This document shows positions 30,801 through 41,360 of a DNA stretch of 64,000 nt, one piece after another (within the stretch, counting starts at the first letter, position 1; each line of letters begins with the position of its first letter). Under the pieces are notes generated by a model. The model made no database searches, was not told where the DNA came from, and saw only the letters and a list, made by a program, of their open reading frames with translations. Source of the DNA: Linepithema humile (Eukaryota > Arthropoda > Insecta > Hymenoptera > Formicidae). The stretch spans positions 10,526,501-10,590,500 of the forward strand of contig NC_090129.1 in the NCBI RefSeq assembly GCF_040581485.1, in the 5' to 3' direction. The position numbers and the translations under genes were made by a program.

Positions 30801-33800
30801 AACTATTTTATTCTTATGAATATTTTCTTTATTATGAATGGAAGCAAACACTGCAAATTGGAACTTTTTGGCACTTTGGCAGTTTCCGAAATTAAGTTGA
30901 GTGTCTTCAACCTAGATACAGTTATTTAGCACAAACACGTCTTTGTTTTTGTTGAACTTTTTCACAAAGAGTTCCTTTTTTTATCAATTGCCACACAATT
31001 GTACACAAAATGACCAATTGCTAAATTCTCGTGTCAGAGTGTAACAGAGTTAAGTTAAGTTAAGTACGAACACTACGAGAATAAAAGTGAAGATGACTGA
31101 CTCAATGAGTATGATAATAATACGTGCTCGCGCATGTTATTAAGGGGGGAGCCTCGTGTAACCGGTTAAAAAAATTGAAAAATTTTTTTTTGCTTTAATC
31201 AATAGCAATCCATGTAGAAAATATATTCCCAAAGTTACAGAACAAAATTCGAAGTTTTAAGGAGTCCACAGCCTATTTCTTGCGCGCAGATATACAAGCG
31301 CGCGGCGGTGCGCTTGATCAACGGTACCATAAGATATAAGATTATAGAATTTGTAACTGTTTTTGGCGCGTTTTCGGAAGCACTTATTTGAGAGTGCAAT
31401 TTGGAGAGTGCAAGCAAAGTGTGAAATTCGAAGAAGCAGGAAATCGGAGCCTCAGTTTTAAACTTGTTGTTACACTTTTCTTTTTTACTTTTCAATACCG
31501 AAAACTTTAAACGCGTTTTTCTCGAAACCAGTTTTTGGCAATTGGCGGGAAAGATTACTCAAAAACTATTCGATCAATCGAGTTGTCCCTGTATATACAT
31601 GTAGTTTAATAATATAAATTGTCGATGAACCTATAAAGTTAGTAAAATAATTAATTTAAACAATTTTTATTGCATAAATAAGGTGACATTTTGTGGGTCA
31701 AAATCGCAATTTTTTTTTAAAGTGTTGCCATTTTTTCAATTTTTATCTTTTTACTTATTTTTTAGGTTCATCGACTAGATAATTTCATAGAAAAGAAAAA
31801 CTTTTTTTTTTTTTGGGTTTTAAACGAGTGCAAAAGACGCTACAACTCCCGCCAATTCACAACTCCAGTGACGAGGCTGCGTCAACATTTGTTTATAGTG
31901 GCTCTATAATCAATTATTTTTAAACAACAAAAATTTTTGTTTACTTTTTAATATATGTTTTAAAACACCAAAAAGTTTTAAAAAGATCCGTTGCATTGTT
32001 TCTTAAAAAAAAAATTCCTAAAAATCACTTTCGTTTTAGCGATTCATACGAGGCTCCCCCTTTAAGAAAAACAGAATGTTACATTAGTGATATGTATCAA
32101 GAGTAATACATACGCCATATTACCATTTAAGAGAAATGTTATAAGTTATATACATAATTATAGAAATATTACTTTGTTCTCTAAATGTGCTCTTGGAGTA
32201 ATATTACAGATACATATTGGTTTGCTGGGAAGATAAAAAAATTAATTCTAATTCAGTCAATCAATGGCGCATATATAGAAATAATTAATTGTAATTCTTT
32301 AATAATTACCCAGTAAACGCAAAATAACAGTAACGTAACATTGATGTTATAATTTCCCACTCAACAATATAATCGTTACGTACGAGGCATGTTGTATTGC
32401 TGTTACATTGTTGAGTGGGAAATTATAACATTGACGTTATTTTACTGTTAGCTTGTGTTTACTGAGTATATATATGAAAAAACAATTAGTAATTATTTTC
32501 TTAAACTGAAATTTTCAGAAGATTGTTTGAAGAAAATAGAGAAATATATTAAAATTTATTATCCCATCTGTAAGGCGTGGAGTTTTAATCTTGCATTTGT
32601 CGCAGCTAGTCATCCTGATGATGTAAAGGTGAAAGAAATAATTAAAGATAAACAAATCTTTATTATTATATTATAATTTAATTTAATATTATTTTCTTTC
32701 TATTATTAATTTTTATAATATTGTATATGTTAGTATTTGTCATTCAAACGATATAAAGATAGAAGAATATTGAGATATATATATTCTGAACAACTCTCAT
32801 TTGTATTAGACGATAAACGTACAATTCCAAATGCAGACTGTAAATATCGAATTTTGTTATTCAATATTTATAAAACTCTAATATAATAATGAGAAATACA
32901 TGCAGAGTGATTCTCATAAACGTACTCATTCTCTCAATATCTCGAAAAGAACGCATCATAAGTCCTTTCCGAGATATTCAATAAATACGTTTATGAGAAT
33001 CACCCTGCATGTATTTCTCATTATTATATTAGAGTTTTATAAATGTTAAATAACGAAATTCGATATTTACAGTTTGTATTTGGAATTGTACGTTTACCGT
33101 CTAATACAAATGAGAGTTGTTCAGAAAATAATTAACTTTATTTAATATTTTCTTAAACATAATTTTGTAAAAACAATTACACTTGTAACAAGATGATACA
33201 TAAATTACACTCCTTTTCTGCGGATTTTTTTATATTATTTATCTATAATTTTTTATATGATTGTAGACAATATTAAACATTCCGACAGAACATGTTCGGA
33301 AAGGGTTTATTTACTCATTTATTTGTCCTTGGTTGGGCACTGGCCTATTCACTAGTGAAGGTAACATAATAGATCTAACATAATTCTCATTTCTAATATG
33401 TACGATATTTCGAATTGGAAATATATAAAAACTATACTTTTTAATTTTTATAAATGTCTACAAATACTCAAACTCGATTGTCCTGATATTGTCCTTTCAC
33501 GTATGTTCAGTCTATAGTCTATCCTGAGTAATGTTAATAAACAAAATAAGTTTCAAGAATTACACGTAATTTTCAAACGCCATAAAGGTTTTTACATATT
33601 TGTCAATAAGTAGTACAGAATTTACAGTTCTTTGTTAGTAAAATTATTTATCTTGATGTATAAATTTGAATAACTTAATTTATAAGGCAGGTATTACGAC
33701 AAATACAATATTAGTGATTTAGAGTATTATTACATAAAAACCGGATACTATTTTATCTCTATTACAGCAACAAAATGGCGTAAAAGACGAAAGATGCTAA

Positions 33801-36800
33801 CGCCAGCATTTCATTTTGATATTTTAAAACGGTTTGTTGATGTACTGATCGAGGAGAGTAATGACTTGACACAACGTTTGAATGACAACGAAGGATTGAT
33901 TGTTGATGATTTAATTTCTTTTATTAGTCATCATACGTTGAATGCAATATGCGGTACGTTCGTAATTTACAAAAACTTTTTTCTCTTTATTGACATTTAA
34001 TTGATTAAATATTTATTATAATTATAATAATTTTTTATTAATTATACTTAATATTTGAGCACTGATAAACTTCTACATATCTTTAAACAACAATGTGTTA
34101 GATTGTAATATTTAATTGAAAGATTATCTCCATTAATTATAGATTATTTCCTTTTATAATATTAAATTGTTATGATTAAAATAAAAATCTTAACAAATAT
34201 TTATGTACAACTTATATACAATTTATATACCTAACTTTAATCAATAATTTATAGAAACCGCTATGGGAACTTCTCTGAAAGATATGGACAAAAATCAGGT
34301 AAAAGAGTATCGTCAAGCAATTCATGAAATCAGTAAAATAATTTCAACTAGGTAACTATGCAATACAACTTAACAATATATGTATATATGTATAACTAAT
34401 TGCATAAACACGTTTAAGTATATTCCACATATTTTAGAGGATGTTTGAATATAAAAAAAATGTAAAGTTTTGATTAGTGTTCCACAAAAGTATTATGATG
34501 TAACTTATAGAATCATTTAAAGTCGCACGCAGACTTTAAATATAATGCTATTATTTTTTTATATAATGTTACATATATTTGTGCACATAGAATAATAAAA
34601 CCGTGGCTTTATCCTGATGTGACATTTGCGCTTTCATCACTGGGTCGAAAGCAAGCTAAGAATTTAAAAATATTGCATGGATTCACCGAAAAAGTAAGTG
34701 AGAATTGCGTGTTATTTAAAATTGTGCAGAATTTTGGTGTAAATAAAAATATAATAATATTTAAATAAAATTATTAACAATCTAATATGTTAGCAGTACA
34801 TTTAGCAGCATTTAGCAATAAGTGATGAACGAATTTTCCTTAGGTTATTGCAGAAAGGAAACAATATCATAAAAACACTGATGGGCGATATTTGAAGCAG
34901 TTTGAAAATAATTCACTAAGCCTTGATGAAGAAATAATAGGAGGTACATGCTTACAAACACATATAGACACACACACACACATAAACACTTATGGTATGT
35001 CACGGACAAAGTGATATTTACATAAACAAATATTTATCACTCTGCCCGACTAGTCTCGGGCATTATGCATAATGCCTCTCATTTATCACTTTCTCCATTA
35101 CATATATACAGATATAAATGTGTATGTATTTGTACGTCGTATATGCACACGCGTGCGTATTAAATGTGAAAGTTTCTATTATCATTATTTATATACACAT
35201 ATATTTATATATATTGGGTTGATCCAAAAATTCTCCTTTAGAGTTTACTTTTTATTTTTATTGAAAATTCACAAGACCTTTCTGATCAACTCTGATAAAG
35301 AAATTAATATTATATATTAAATACAAAATATTTTTATTTTTCTCAGTACGAAGAAAGCGACTAGCTATGTTGGATCTCCTAATAGCGATATCTGACAATA
35401 ACAAGATGAGTGATTTAGACATCAGAGAAGAAGTTGATACCTTCATGTTTGCGGTAGATATCTGAAATTACTTATATTTATTAAATAATACCATAACAAA
35501 TATATTTGTAAAAAAATTTGTAAAGAGTTCAAAATACATTATGTAAAATCAAATTGCTTCATATAAAAATGTTCATTTATATGAGCTATTCCATAAAATA
35601 ATTATTCTTACTTTAATGTGATACAATGAACAACAATAATATTTTTCTGATTAATAATTGTTAATAAAATTGAAAAGCAATTATTAATTTTTCAATATAT
35701 TCGAGTTTCGTTTTATACGGGTACAATGTATCCAAAAATTATATAAAAAAAAAAACTTTTTAAATTTGACAATATTAAAAATATTTTAACTTGCTTTTTA
35801 TTTTTGCGAAGTCTTTTTATACATACACGAGGGATTCAGAGGAAAAGTGGATCAAATCCGATATTATTAATTGTTAGAAAATTAGTTCTACAATTAAAGT
35901 TGTTCTAATTGTGTACAGCAACATGTACACTGTTTTTCATAGTTTCTTTTAATTTTAATTTGAACATTTGTACTTTTAAATAATTCAGTAAAACCTGTTC
36001 AGATCTTTTTTTATACATGAATTTAAAAAAGGATTCTACTTTTTCTCCGAACTCTTCATATGTAGTCTATGTGTAACGCAAAGAAATAAATAAAATATAT
36101 TTTTGTCATTACAGGGTCACGATACAACAACAATATCTATATGCTTCACGATATTGCTATTAGCTGAGCATAAGAATATTCAGGTATATCATAATTATAT
36201 TGATTTTCAAACACACAGTAAATACTTCATTGATTATATTAATTAAATATATAATTAGTTAAATTTAATATTGTTTGTGTTTTCTGATAATATTAGAACA
36301 AATTACTGTAATAAATCCAAAAAGATATAAAGTAATCTGCTTAAATTTATAATTAAATAAAATTGTTATGTATATAAATATGAAAGGATATATGTTCTGT
36401 ATTCTGTGTGTGTCGCATAGATAATTCAATTAAAAGTGACACAAATACAAATCAAATAAAACGTGTGAAAATTTGTTCAATAATGTAGGATCGTGTGAGA
36501 AGTGAAATTAATGCAGTTATGCAAGAGAACAATGGAAAACTTACTGCAACAGCATTAAATAATATGCCATATTTGGAAAGATGTTTGAAGGAATCGTTGA
36601 GATTGTATCCTAGCGTTCCTTTTATACTTCGAGTTCCGTGCGAAGATATAAAATCACGTGAGTAATTGATAAAATATATATTTTATATATATTTTTACAA
36701 AACTTCAGAAAAGATGTTATATTGATTGATATTATATTGATAAACTGACTAGTTCATAATTTAATATTAATTTTTTTCTAACGAAAATATTTCAAGAAAA

Positions 36801-37362
36801 TAGTAAATTATTGTATGAAAAAGCTTTTACTTAAGTGAAATAATTTATATAAAAATATTCACTTTACAATTTGAATAATTTTTAATTATCCTAATAAATT
36901 GTGTTTTGTGATATTTTCAGAATCATATATTGTGCCTTCTGGAACAATAATACTTATTCCTATTAAAATGATTCACAGAAATCCTGATTTCTGGCCAAAT
37001 CCAGAAATTTTTGATCCTGACAGATTTTGTCCTGAAAATATTCAAAATCGTCATCCGTTTTCTTATTTACCGTTTAGTGCAGGATCGCGAAATTGTATAG
37101 GTAATATTTACAATATTAAATTCTTAATATTCTATATATATTTATTATTAGTATGTAAATCATTTCTAATTTGTTGTAATTTTTATGGTTAATGATAGGT
37201 CAGCGATTCGCCATGATGGAGTTGAAGATCATAATGGCTTCTTTAATACATAACTTTTATTTGGAACCTATTGATTATTTAAAAGATCTTCAATTTGCAT
37301 TGGACATAGTAAATCGAGTTACTCGTCCAATCCGTGTAAAATTTATTCCAATCAAGGTTTGA
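27802..37362 (+). CDS. Cytochrome P450, CYP4 family-like, 12 exons, 511 aa, intact (copy A)
   Basis: Membrane-anchored microsomal monooxygenase: heme thiolate plus electrons from P450 reductase oxidise a lipophilic substrate; CYP4 enzymes often hydroxylate fatty acids, hydrocarbons or xenobiotics. Exons: 27802-27958, 32519-32628, 33267-33360, 33768-33953, 34255-34351, 34591-34693, 34844-34943, 35347-35453, 36115-36183, 36489-36657, 36921-37100, 37199-37362. All phases join and total 1,536 nt. Residues 2-22 form the ER anchor (LITLMLLCIFLILLCHYLI), followed by the hinge PGPP. Helix C WRKRR is at 124-128, helix I EVDTFMFAGHDTT at 311-323, ExxR ESLR at 376-379, then PDRF, and the heme loop FSAGSRNCIG at 449-458 with Cys456 as ligand. 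CYP4 enzymes normally have Glu where Ala318 stands. Intron 1 uses a GC donor (AG/GCAAGT). AATAAA lies at 37,415. Intron 1 houses a 4.1-kb transposon. No disabling change seen. Confidence 0.85.
28260..30280 (-). pseudogene. TNP2-like (CACTA-type) transposase relic, copy A
   Basis: The minus strand opens with MSRKDFCDVSYRQKRRIVLR at 30,280-30,220. A TAA near 30,215 interrupts it. The same frame then continues through an Asn/Asp-rich linker into the 290-aa block at 29,918-29,046, reaches a TGA at 29,046-29,048 where the family has Trp, and resumes in frame as 28,997-28,641 (118 aa). A frameshift in a poly-A run near 28,550 leads to further coding-like sequence to about 28,260. Motifs: DGLSISKSSGSQFWPILGA, AIGIYHGTTKPNNV, ICDAPAKSFV, CTKC, VPLDCMHLIFLGVSKGLL, HNVHNLLHICADV. 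Transposase of the host transposon, inactivated by two stops and a frameshift, all shared with copy B. Confidence 0.75.
31144..32061. mobile_element. Non-autonomous TTAA-target transposon, 918 bp (copy A)
   Basis: Ends GGGGGGAGCCTCGTGTA and, reversed, AGGGGGAGCCTCGTATG are flanked on both sides by TTAA (31,140-31,143 and 32,062-32,065). It has no transposase. The internal segment at 31,501-31,528 is identical over 28 bp (including TTTAAACGCGTTTTTCTCGA) to 5,444-5,471 in the trailer of the Mutator-like element at 3,231-5,999. Target site, G-rich ends and shared internal sequence suggest mobilisation by that transposase family. Nested inside the TNP2-like transposon. Confidence 0.72.
32308..32467. 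mobile_element. Palindromic MITE in intron 1 (copy A)
   Basis: ACCCAGTAAACGCAAAATAA at 32,308 and, reversed, ACTCAGTAAACACAAGCTAA at 32,467. Inner arms TTATAATTTCCCACTCAACA / TGTTGAGTGGGAAATTATAA are perfect complements. No ORF. Lies 52 bp upstream of exon 2. Confidence 0.7.
32789..33125. repeat. Large hairpin in P450 intron 2 (copy A)
   Basis: Arms of about 140 bp: CTGAACAACTCTCATTTGTA...AATGAGAAATACATGCAGAG...GATTCTCATAAACGTA and its reverse complement, with a roughly 60-bp loop. In copy B the hairpin is longer and partly duplicated (54,571-55,235). Confidence 0.75.
35213..35300. other. Possible mariner-like end in intron 7
   Basis: TTGGGTTGATCCAAAAATTC resembles outer ends of mariner elements of the mellifera type. 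No second end or transposase is found; also present in copy B near 57,225. Confidence 0.25.
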
Positions 37363-37517
37363 ATGTTATAGAGAATAATTCTGCTTGTAAGTCTTCGAAT
37401 GTTTATAATTTTTTAATAAAGTATTTTTTATATAAGTTTATAAGAATTTTTTTTATCTACTCCATCTCATTAATACATTGTATAAATTTAGCTTCAGTCT
37501 TTGCGGACATTCTGTAT

Positions 37518-38561
37518 CCCTAACAGCACACGATATCCTGCGTATCATCCCATTTTCATACTCATTCTATTGTGATTATCCGTTAAATACTGAGATCAAT
37601 CCTATAATATTTTTTGCAGTATTATTCGGTTTTCTTTCGCACACGTATAATCTCAGGTTTGACTCAAACGTACGGAAGTGATACGTACGCATTTTTATCG
37701 CGCGCGTATAATCTCAGGTTTGACGAGACCAGCACTAACCTGCGCCATTTACATATGTACGTAATTCCTATTTCCAGTCTTTTCCCGCTTGCCCGGCATC
37801 AAGTGACACCACGCAACACCACGTATCCGAGGTTTTACTGATATCGAAGGTAATCCTTTTTTCCTTTAAGTTTTATTTCACAAAATAGTGAATGAAGTGT
37901 AAGAGCTAGATAGTGTTTGTATATGATTTTTGTAATATTTTTATTATTTTTTATGTACTTGTTAAATTATTTTGCTTAAAATATTTTAAGGTTATGTTCG
38001 TAAACTTGCATTATAATTGCCTCTCACCTCTTTGGTTCTTGGTTAAATATACAATACATTTTCTTAATTATTTTTTAAACAATGCCTTAAAAAGATGATT
38101 TAACATAAAACTGTTTTCAGTTCGCAGTATCGTTCCTTTAAAGTTCTCTAGCTTAGGCTTCTAGAACTTTATTTTATATTGTAAGTTTTATGTAAATATT
38201 TTTACGCTTACAGTCGTAATTTTGAAATAAAAATATCAATTAATAAGAAATTGACTGATTAATTAACCTAATCTAAATTATCCTATACAATATATAAACG
38301 CGCGTTTCAGCACTTGGCTGTGTAAATGTGTGCATGTATATGTGATCTACTGCACCATTCCCATTTTTATCCTATCTTGATACTGTCTTTAAACTATAGA
38401 CCTTCCTGCGAAATTCTATGGAAGATGGTACCGCGGACATACGATGATTCCTAGAACGTACTACGTACATCGCAGTATATTTGAGAATGTTCTGAGAATA
38501 TTACAATTATACTTTTGCGATATTCTCAGATTGTTCTCAGTATCTACATGTGCTGTTAGGG
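37518..38561. mobile_element. 1,044-bp transposon present only in copy A
   Basis: Ends CCCTAACAGCACA and, reversed, the same 13 bp. Copy B shows the empty site CTGTATACTAAAA, while copy A reads CTGTAT - element - ATACTAAAA, so the target duplication is AT and the insertion post-dates the duplication. No ORF. Contains two direct copies of CGTATAATCTCAGGTTTGAC near 37,648 and 37,706, and AGAACAATCTGAGAATATC-type hairpins near the right end. Confidence 0.85.
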
Positions 38562-39071
38562 ATACTAAAAAAGGATTTGTAAAGATTAGTAAAGACCCCT
38601 AGCAAGATTTGAATATAGCGGCATAATGTTTAAATTTTTCGCCTTTCTACATTGATAACTCTACCACATACTAAAAATAATAAATATAAGGACGTCTAAA
38701 AACGTCCTCAAAACGTTCTAAATAAGACATCTGTAGAATGTCCTAAAAACGTTCTAAAAAAATACGTGTTTTTTTAATTTCTTTAACAATTGGTATTTTG
38801 AATTTTGCAATAAAAAACTTTCCAAAAATTTTAAAAGTCAAAACGCGCACAAAGTCGCCTCATAAAACCAGTGTTAGGCTTGGTGGAAAGGAGACGCAAA
38901 ACATACATCCACTCGCTTCTACAAACCGAAAGCCGAGCGCACACGAACATGTGACGTCAGCGATTGTGTGTGTACGAAGCTCTCCGGGGAAAACTGACAG
39001 CTCCGTCTTGAACACTTTGGGGTTTGAAAAGTATAGAAATAGAATTTAAAGTTGTACATTCTAAAACTTAC
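38562..39071. other. Downstream flank of P450 copy A
   Basis: Contains an AACGTCC/AACGTTC-rich degenerate repeat at 38,690-38,765 and otherwise no recognised feature. Counterpart at 59,520-60,039. Confidence 0.4.
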
Positions 39072-39257
39072 CAATTCTGATATTTTTGATTTACTTATCA
39101 CACACTCATCTTCTGATGAATCCTTGTAATCAGAATTTTTGTCTGTTACTTGTTTACTGCCTCTAGTATTGTAGGCAACTTTGGGAATGTTAATTTGTGT
39201 CTTAACTTTAAGTTTCTGTTTCAAGTCTTGCTTCTTTATTCTTTTATCTTTATCATC
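39072..39257 (-). CDS. Hypothetical internal exon, 62 codons, minus strand (copy A)
   Basis: Bounded by an acceptor (TTGTTTTTTAG/GATGAT, 39,258-39,259) and a donor (GAATTG/GTAAGT, 39,070-39,071), open in phase 0 across 186 nt. The sequence is lysine-rich then Ser/Asp/Glu-rich (KKQDLKQKLKVKTQINIPK ... DSSEDECVISKSKIS). The copy B counterpart at 60,040-60,225 keeps frame and splice sites, with a few substitutions. A second coding-like piece (LRQELKIIQGKRKSFSKCLS) lies upstream at about 39,365-39,490. Gene identity unknown; may be part of a longer broken gene or transposon gene. Confidence 0.4.
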
Positions 39258-39499
39258 CTAAAAAACAATTTAACGATTATACTTAATTTTTAGCTATAAT
39301 GTATCAGTAATCGAATAAAAAAATAAATTATTGTATAACTATACAAATATATCAAATTATTTATTACAAATGCTGTGTGAAATCCTCTTGTCTTTATTTT
39401 TTTATGTTTCTCTGGTGAAAGGCACTTAGAAAAAGATTTTCGTTTGCCCTGTATAATTTTTAGTTCTTGTCTTAATATTTCAACATTTTCTAGAACATA

Positions 39500-40443
39500 T
39501 ACAGGATGTCCGGTAATTACTGAATCACCTCTCGGGTGCAGGTAGAGCGGGTTAAACCGAGTAGAAAAATCCTGTACCGTTTTGCGATTTTCGCAATAAT
39601 TAATGAGAAATTAATTAAAAAAGATCGGTCAATTTGCGCAAGTCTAAGCGCGCGAAACTTTTTCCCGTCGATTTGTTGTCAAAATTGTCAGCAGATTTTG
39701 TTACATTTGTGCTGGCATTGTGATAATATTATCGGATAAAACAAATATATTTTAATTCCGCCACCCAGGTAAAAATCTGGTCTAGGAGAAAGCCTGGCCC
39801 TGGATATTTTTCCCCAAGTATAGCTTGGATATGTCCGGAAAATCTAGCTTGGACCCATATGTAATGGGGGACGGCGGGCATGGACGGATCCATTATTTAA
39901 AATGTACCAAGGCCCAGGCGTTGTTTCTACGGGTTTTCCTAGAAATTATACTGGAATCCCGCCTAGGGCCCTTATTTTTTACTCGGGTTTTCTCCTGGAT
40001 TGTTCGATATTGTATTTTGCGGATGACGTTCCTATAAACATTTTTGTAGATTTGGGTAAAAGTGGCATTAATCTAGGGATAGACATTCTCATTTACAGCA
40101 CTATTAGTAGCTTCATTACTGTTAGATCGCGAATATTTGTTTTTTATCAAGTCACTTTCGTCACACGTGTCACTTTCAGTTTCGATGTTCGCTATTTTTG
40201 TGTAGTATTATACTTGATTTATAATTGTCTTCTTAGAATTAGCGCTTTTATTATGCGGCGGCAGCGGTTTTGATCATGCGGTGAAATATCATACGCTGGC
40301 CTAGTGCCTACTGACCTAGTGAAACCTTAGACCTGCGATTACTATTCCTTGAAAGGAAATGCAACAGTCGAACGAGTCATCTTATCATCGGCATATTATA
40401 AAGAATTACATTATTGTAAACTAACGGTGGATATTGATACGAT
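39500..40443. other. Duplicated non-coding block left of the LTR (copy A)
   Basis: Begins with ACAGGATGTCCGGTAATTAC, transposon-end-like. A possible MITE lies at 39,763-39,990 with ends ACCCAGGTAAAAA / TTTTTTACTCGGGT. The open frame at 39,902-40,273 is kept in copy B but has no recognisable domain and is not called. Confidence 0.4.
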
Positions 40444-40865
40444 TGTTAGCTAGCGGCGAATAGCTATTATAATAAGATTTAGCGGCATCTTTGATGTAAA
40501 GGTATATAAACCGGGATCCCGACGAAGTCGAGCAGTCGAGAAAAAGATCCTGACACTACGAAAGATTAAAGTTGTATATTCTGTTATTTCTATTAATATT
40601 ATGCGCACTTTCGACCCCGCACACCCAGAGGAGAAAGAAAGGAGCTGATTATATCTCTTCAGAGAATTAAAGAGAGAATTTGTATAAAACCACACATTTA
40701 TTAGTACAGAGATTTGAGCGAGCCAGAAAGCAAGGTACAAAGAGCAATCGCTAAGGGGCGAGACAAAAGAAGCAAGGCTTAAAGAAGAAAATAAGTGTCA
40801 CTGTAGCGCCGCACTAACGCGAGTTTTAAAAACAATACATAACAAGTATAACTAACTTTCTAACA
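40444..40865 (-). mobile_element. Solo copia-type LTR (copy A)
   Basis: 422-bp LTR with TGTTAG...CTAACA termini, 97-98% similar by eye to 61,411-61,833, where the same LTR is followed by a polypurine tract and copia coding sequence. TATA-like GGTATATAAACC near 40,500. Here the sequence after the LTR (TATTCTATAAAG) is unrelated, and the 5-bp flanks (ACGAT / TATTC) do not match, so the right edge is a recombination junction rather than a simple solo-LTR deletion. Confidence 0.75.
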
Positions 40866-41360
40866 TATTCTATAAAGTTTGAGTCTTTAGTGTTTATTTA
40901 TTCTCGCACTCACTACAGTAGAGTAGCGCTACCGTATTTAGGCTACTGCTACAGTTTTATTAAAAGCGGGATTGATTTAGTTCAGTCCCTACAGAAGAGA
41001 AGCGCTACCGCACTTAGGCTTCTATATTTGTTTCTAATTTTGTCCTCGCCCGATATTTTCGTTTCCTCAACAGTAGACGAGAAGCCGCGAATATGCGATC
41101 ACACATTTTGTACGTTTCAAACCGTTTTTTCTGTTATTTCGAACCGTAACTCTTTGATATGCTCTAAGGTGTTACTATTTTGAGCCGTAATATATTTAAC
41201 AAACGTTAACATAACTTGAAAGTTCAGAATAAAAATACTGGTTTTTCTCTGATCGGACCCGGCCAGATCCAGGAAAAAATACACAAAGATATTTTTTAAC
41301 CAAAACCTGGGAAAAATCGTGGAAAATTTATAGCAAAAGGCCAGGACCCGTCTGGATTTT
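40866..41360. other. Spacer right of duplication copy A
   Basis: Contains two diverged repeats of AGCGCTACCG.A.TTAGGCT (40,924 and 41,000). No gene recognised. Confidence 0.35.

Larger units (their letters stand above)
28104..32229 (-). mobile_element. TNP2-like DNA transposon inside P450 intron 1 (copy A)
   Basis: Left end CCCAGCAAACCATAT (28,104) and right end, reversed, CCCAGCAAACCAATAT (32,229) form inverted termini. Both ends are flanked by AA, compatible with a 2-bp target duplication. It carries the TNP2-like transposase relic on the minus strand and a nested TTAA element. The exact copy sits at 49,890-54,015 in copy B, so it inserted before the duplication. Confidence 0.72.
27236..40865 (+). 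repeat. Segmental duplication, copy A
   Basis: Corresponds to about 47,208-61,833 in the same orientation. The offset is a constant 21,786 bp from the P450 start through exon 2 (for example ATG 27,802 / 49,588 and exon 2 at 32,519 / 54,305). The left end lies inside a hAT foldback element (starting CTAACGCTCGGCAGC); the right end coincides with the last base of a copia LTR. Relative to copy B it carries one extra transposon (37,518-38,561) and lacks the 1.4-kb block 47,400-48,810 and the MITE 48,933-49,361. Confidence 0.9.

Noticed and set aside
31235..31495. 86-aa frame duplicated at 53,021-53,281
   Set aside because: Lies within a non-autonomous TTAA element; preserved only because the two copies are nearly identical.
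35072..35446. Small frames in P450 intron 7 and opposite exon 8
   Set aside because: Intronic AT-rich frame and antisense shadow of a real exon.
40450..40740. 96-aa minus-strand frame (and 61,388-61,708)
   Set aside because: Falls entirely within the copia LTR and has no known domain.
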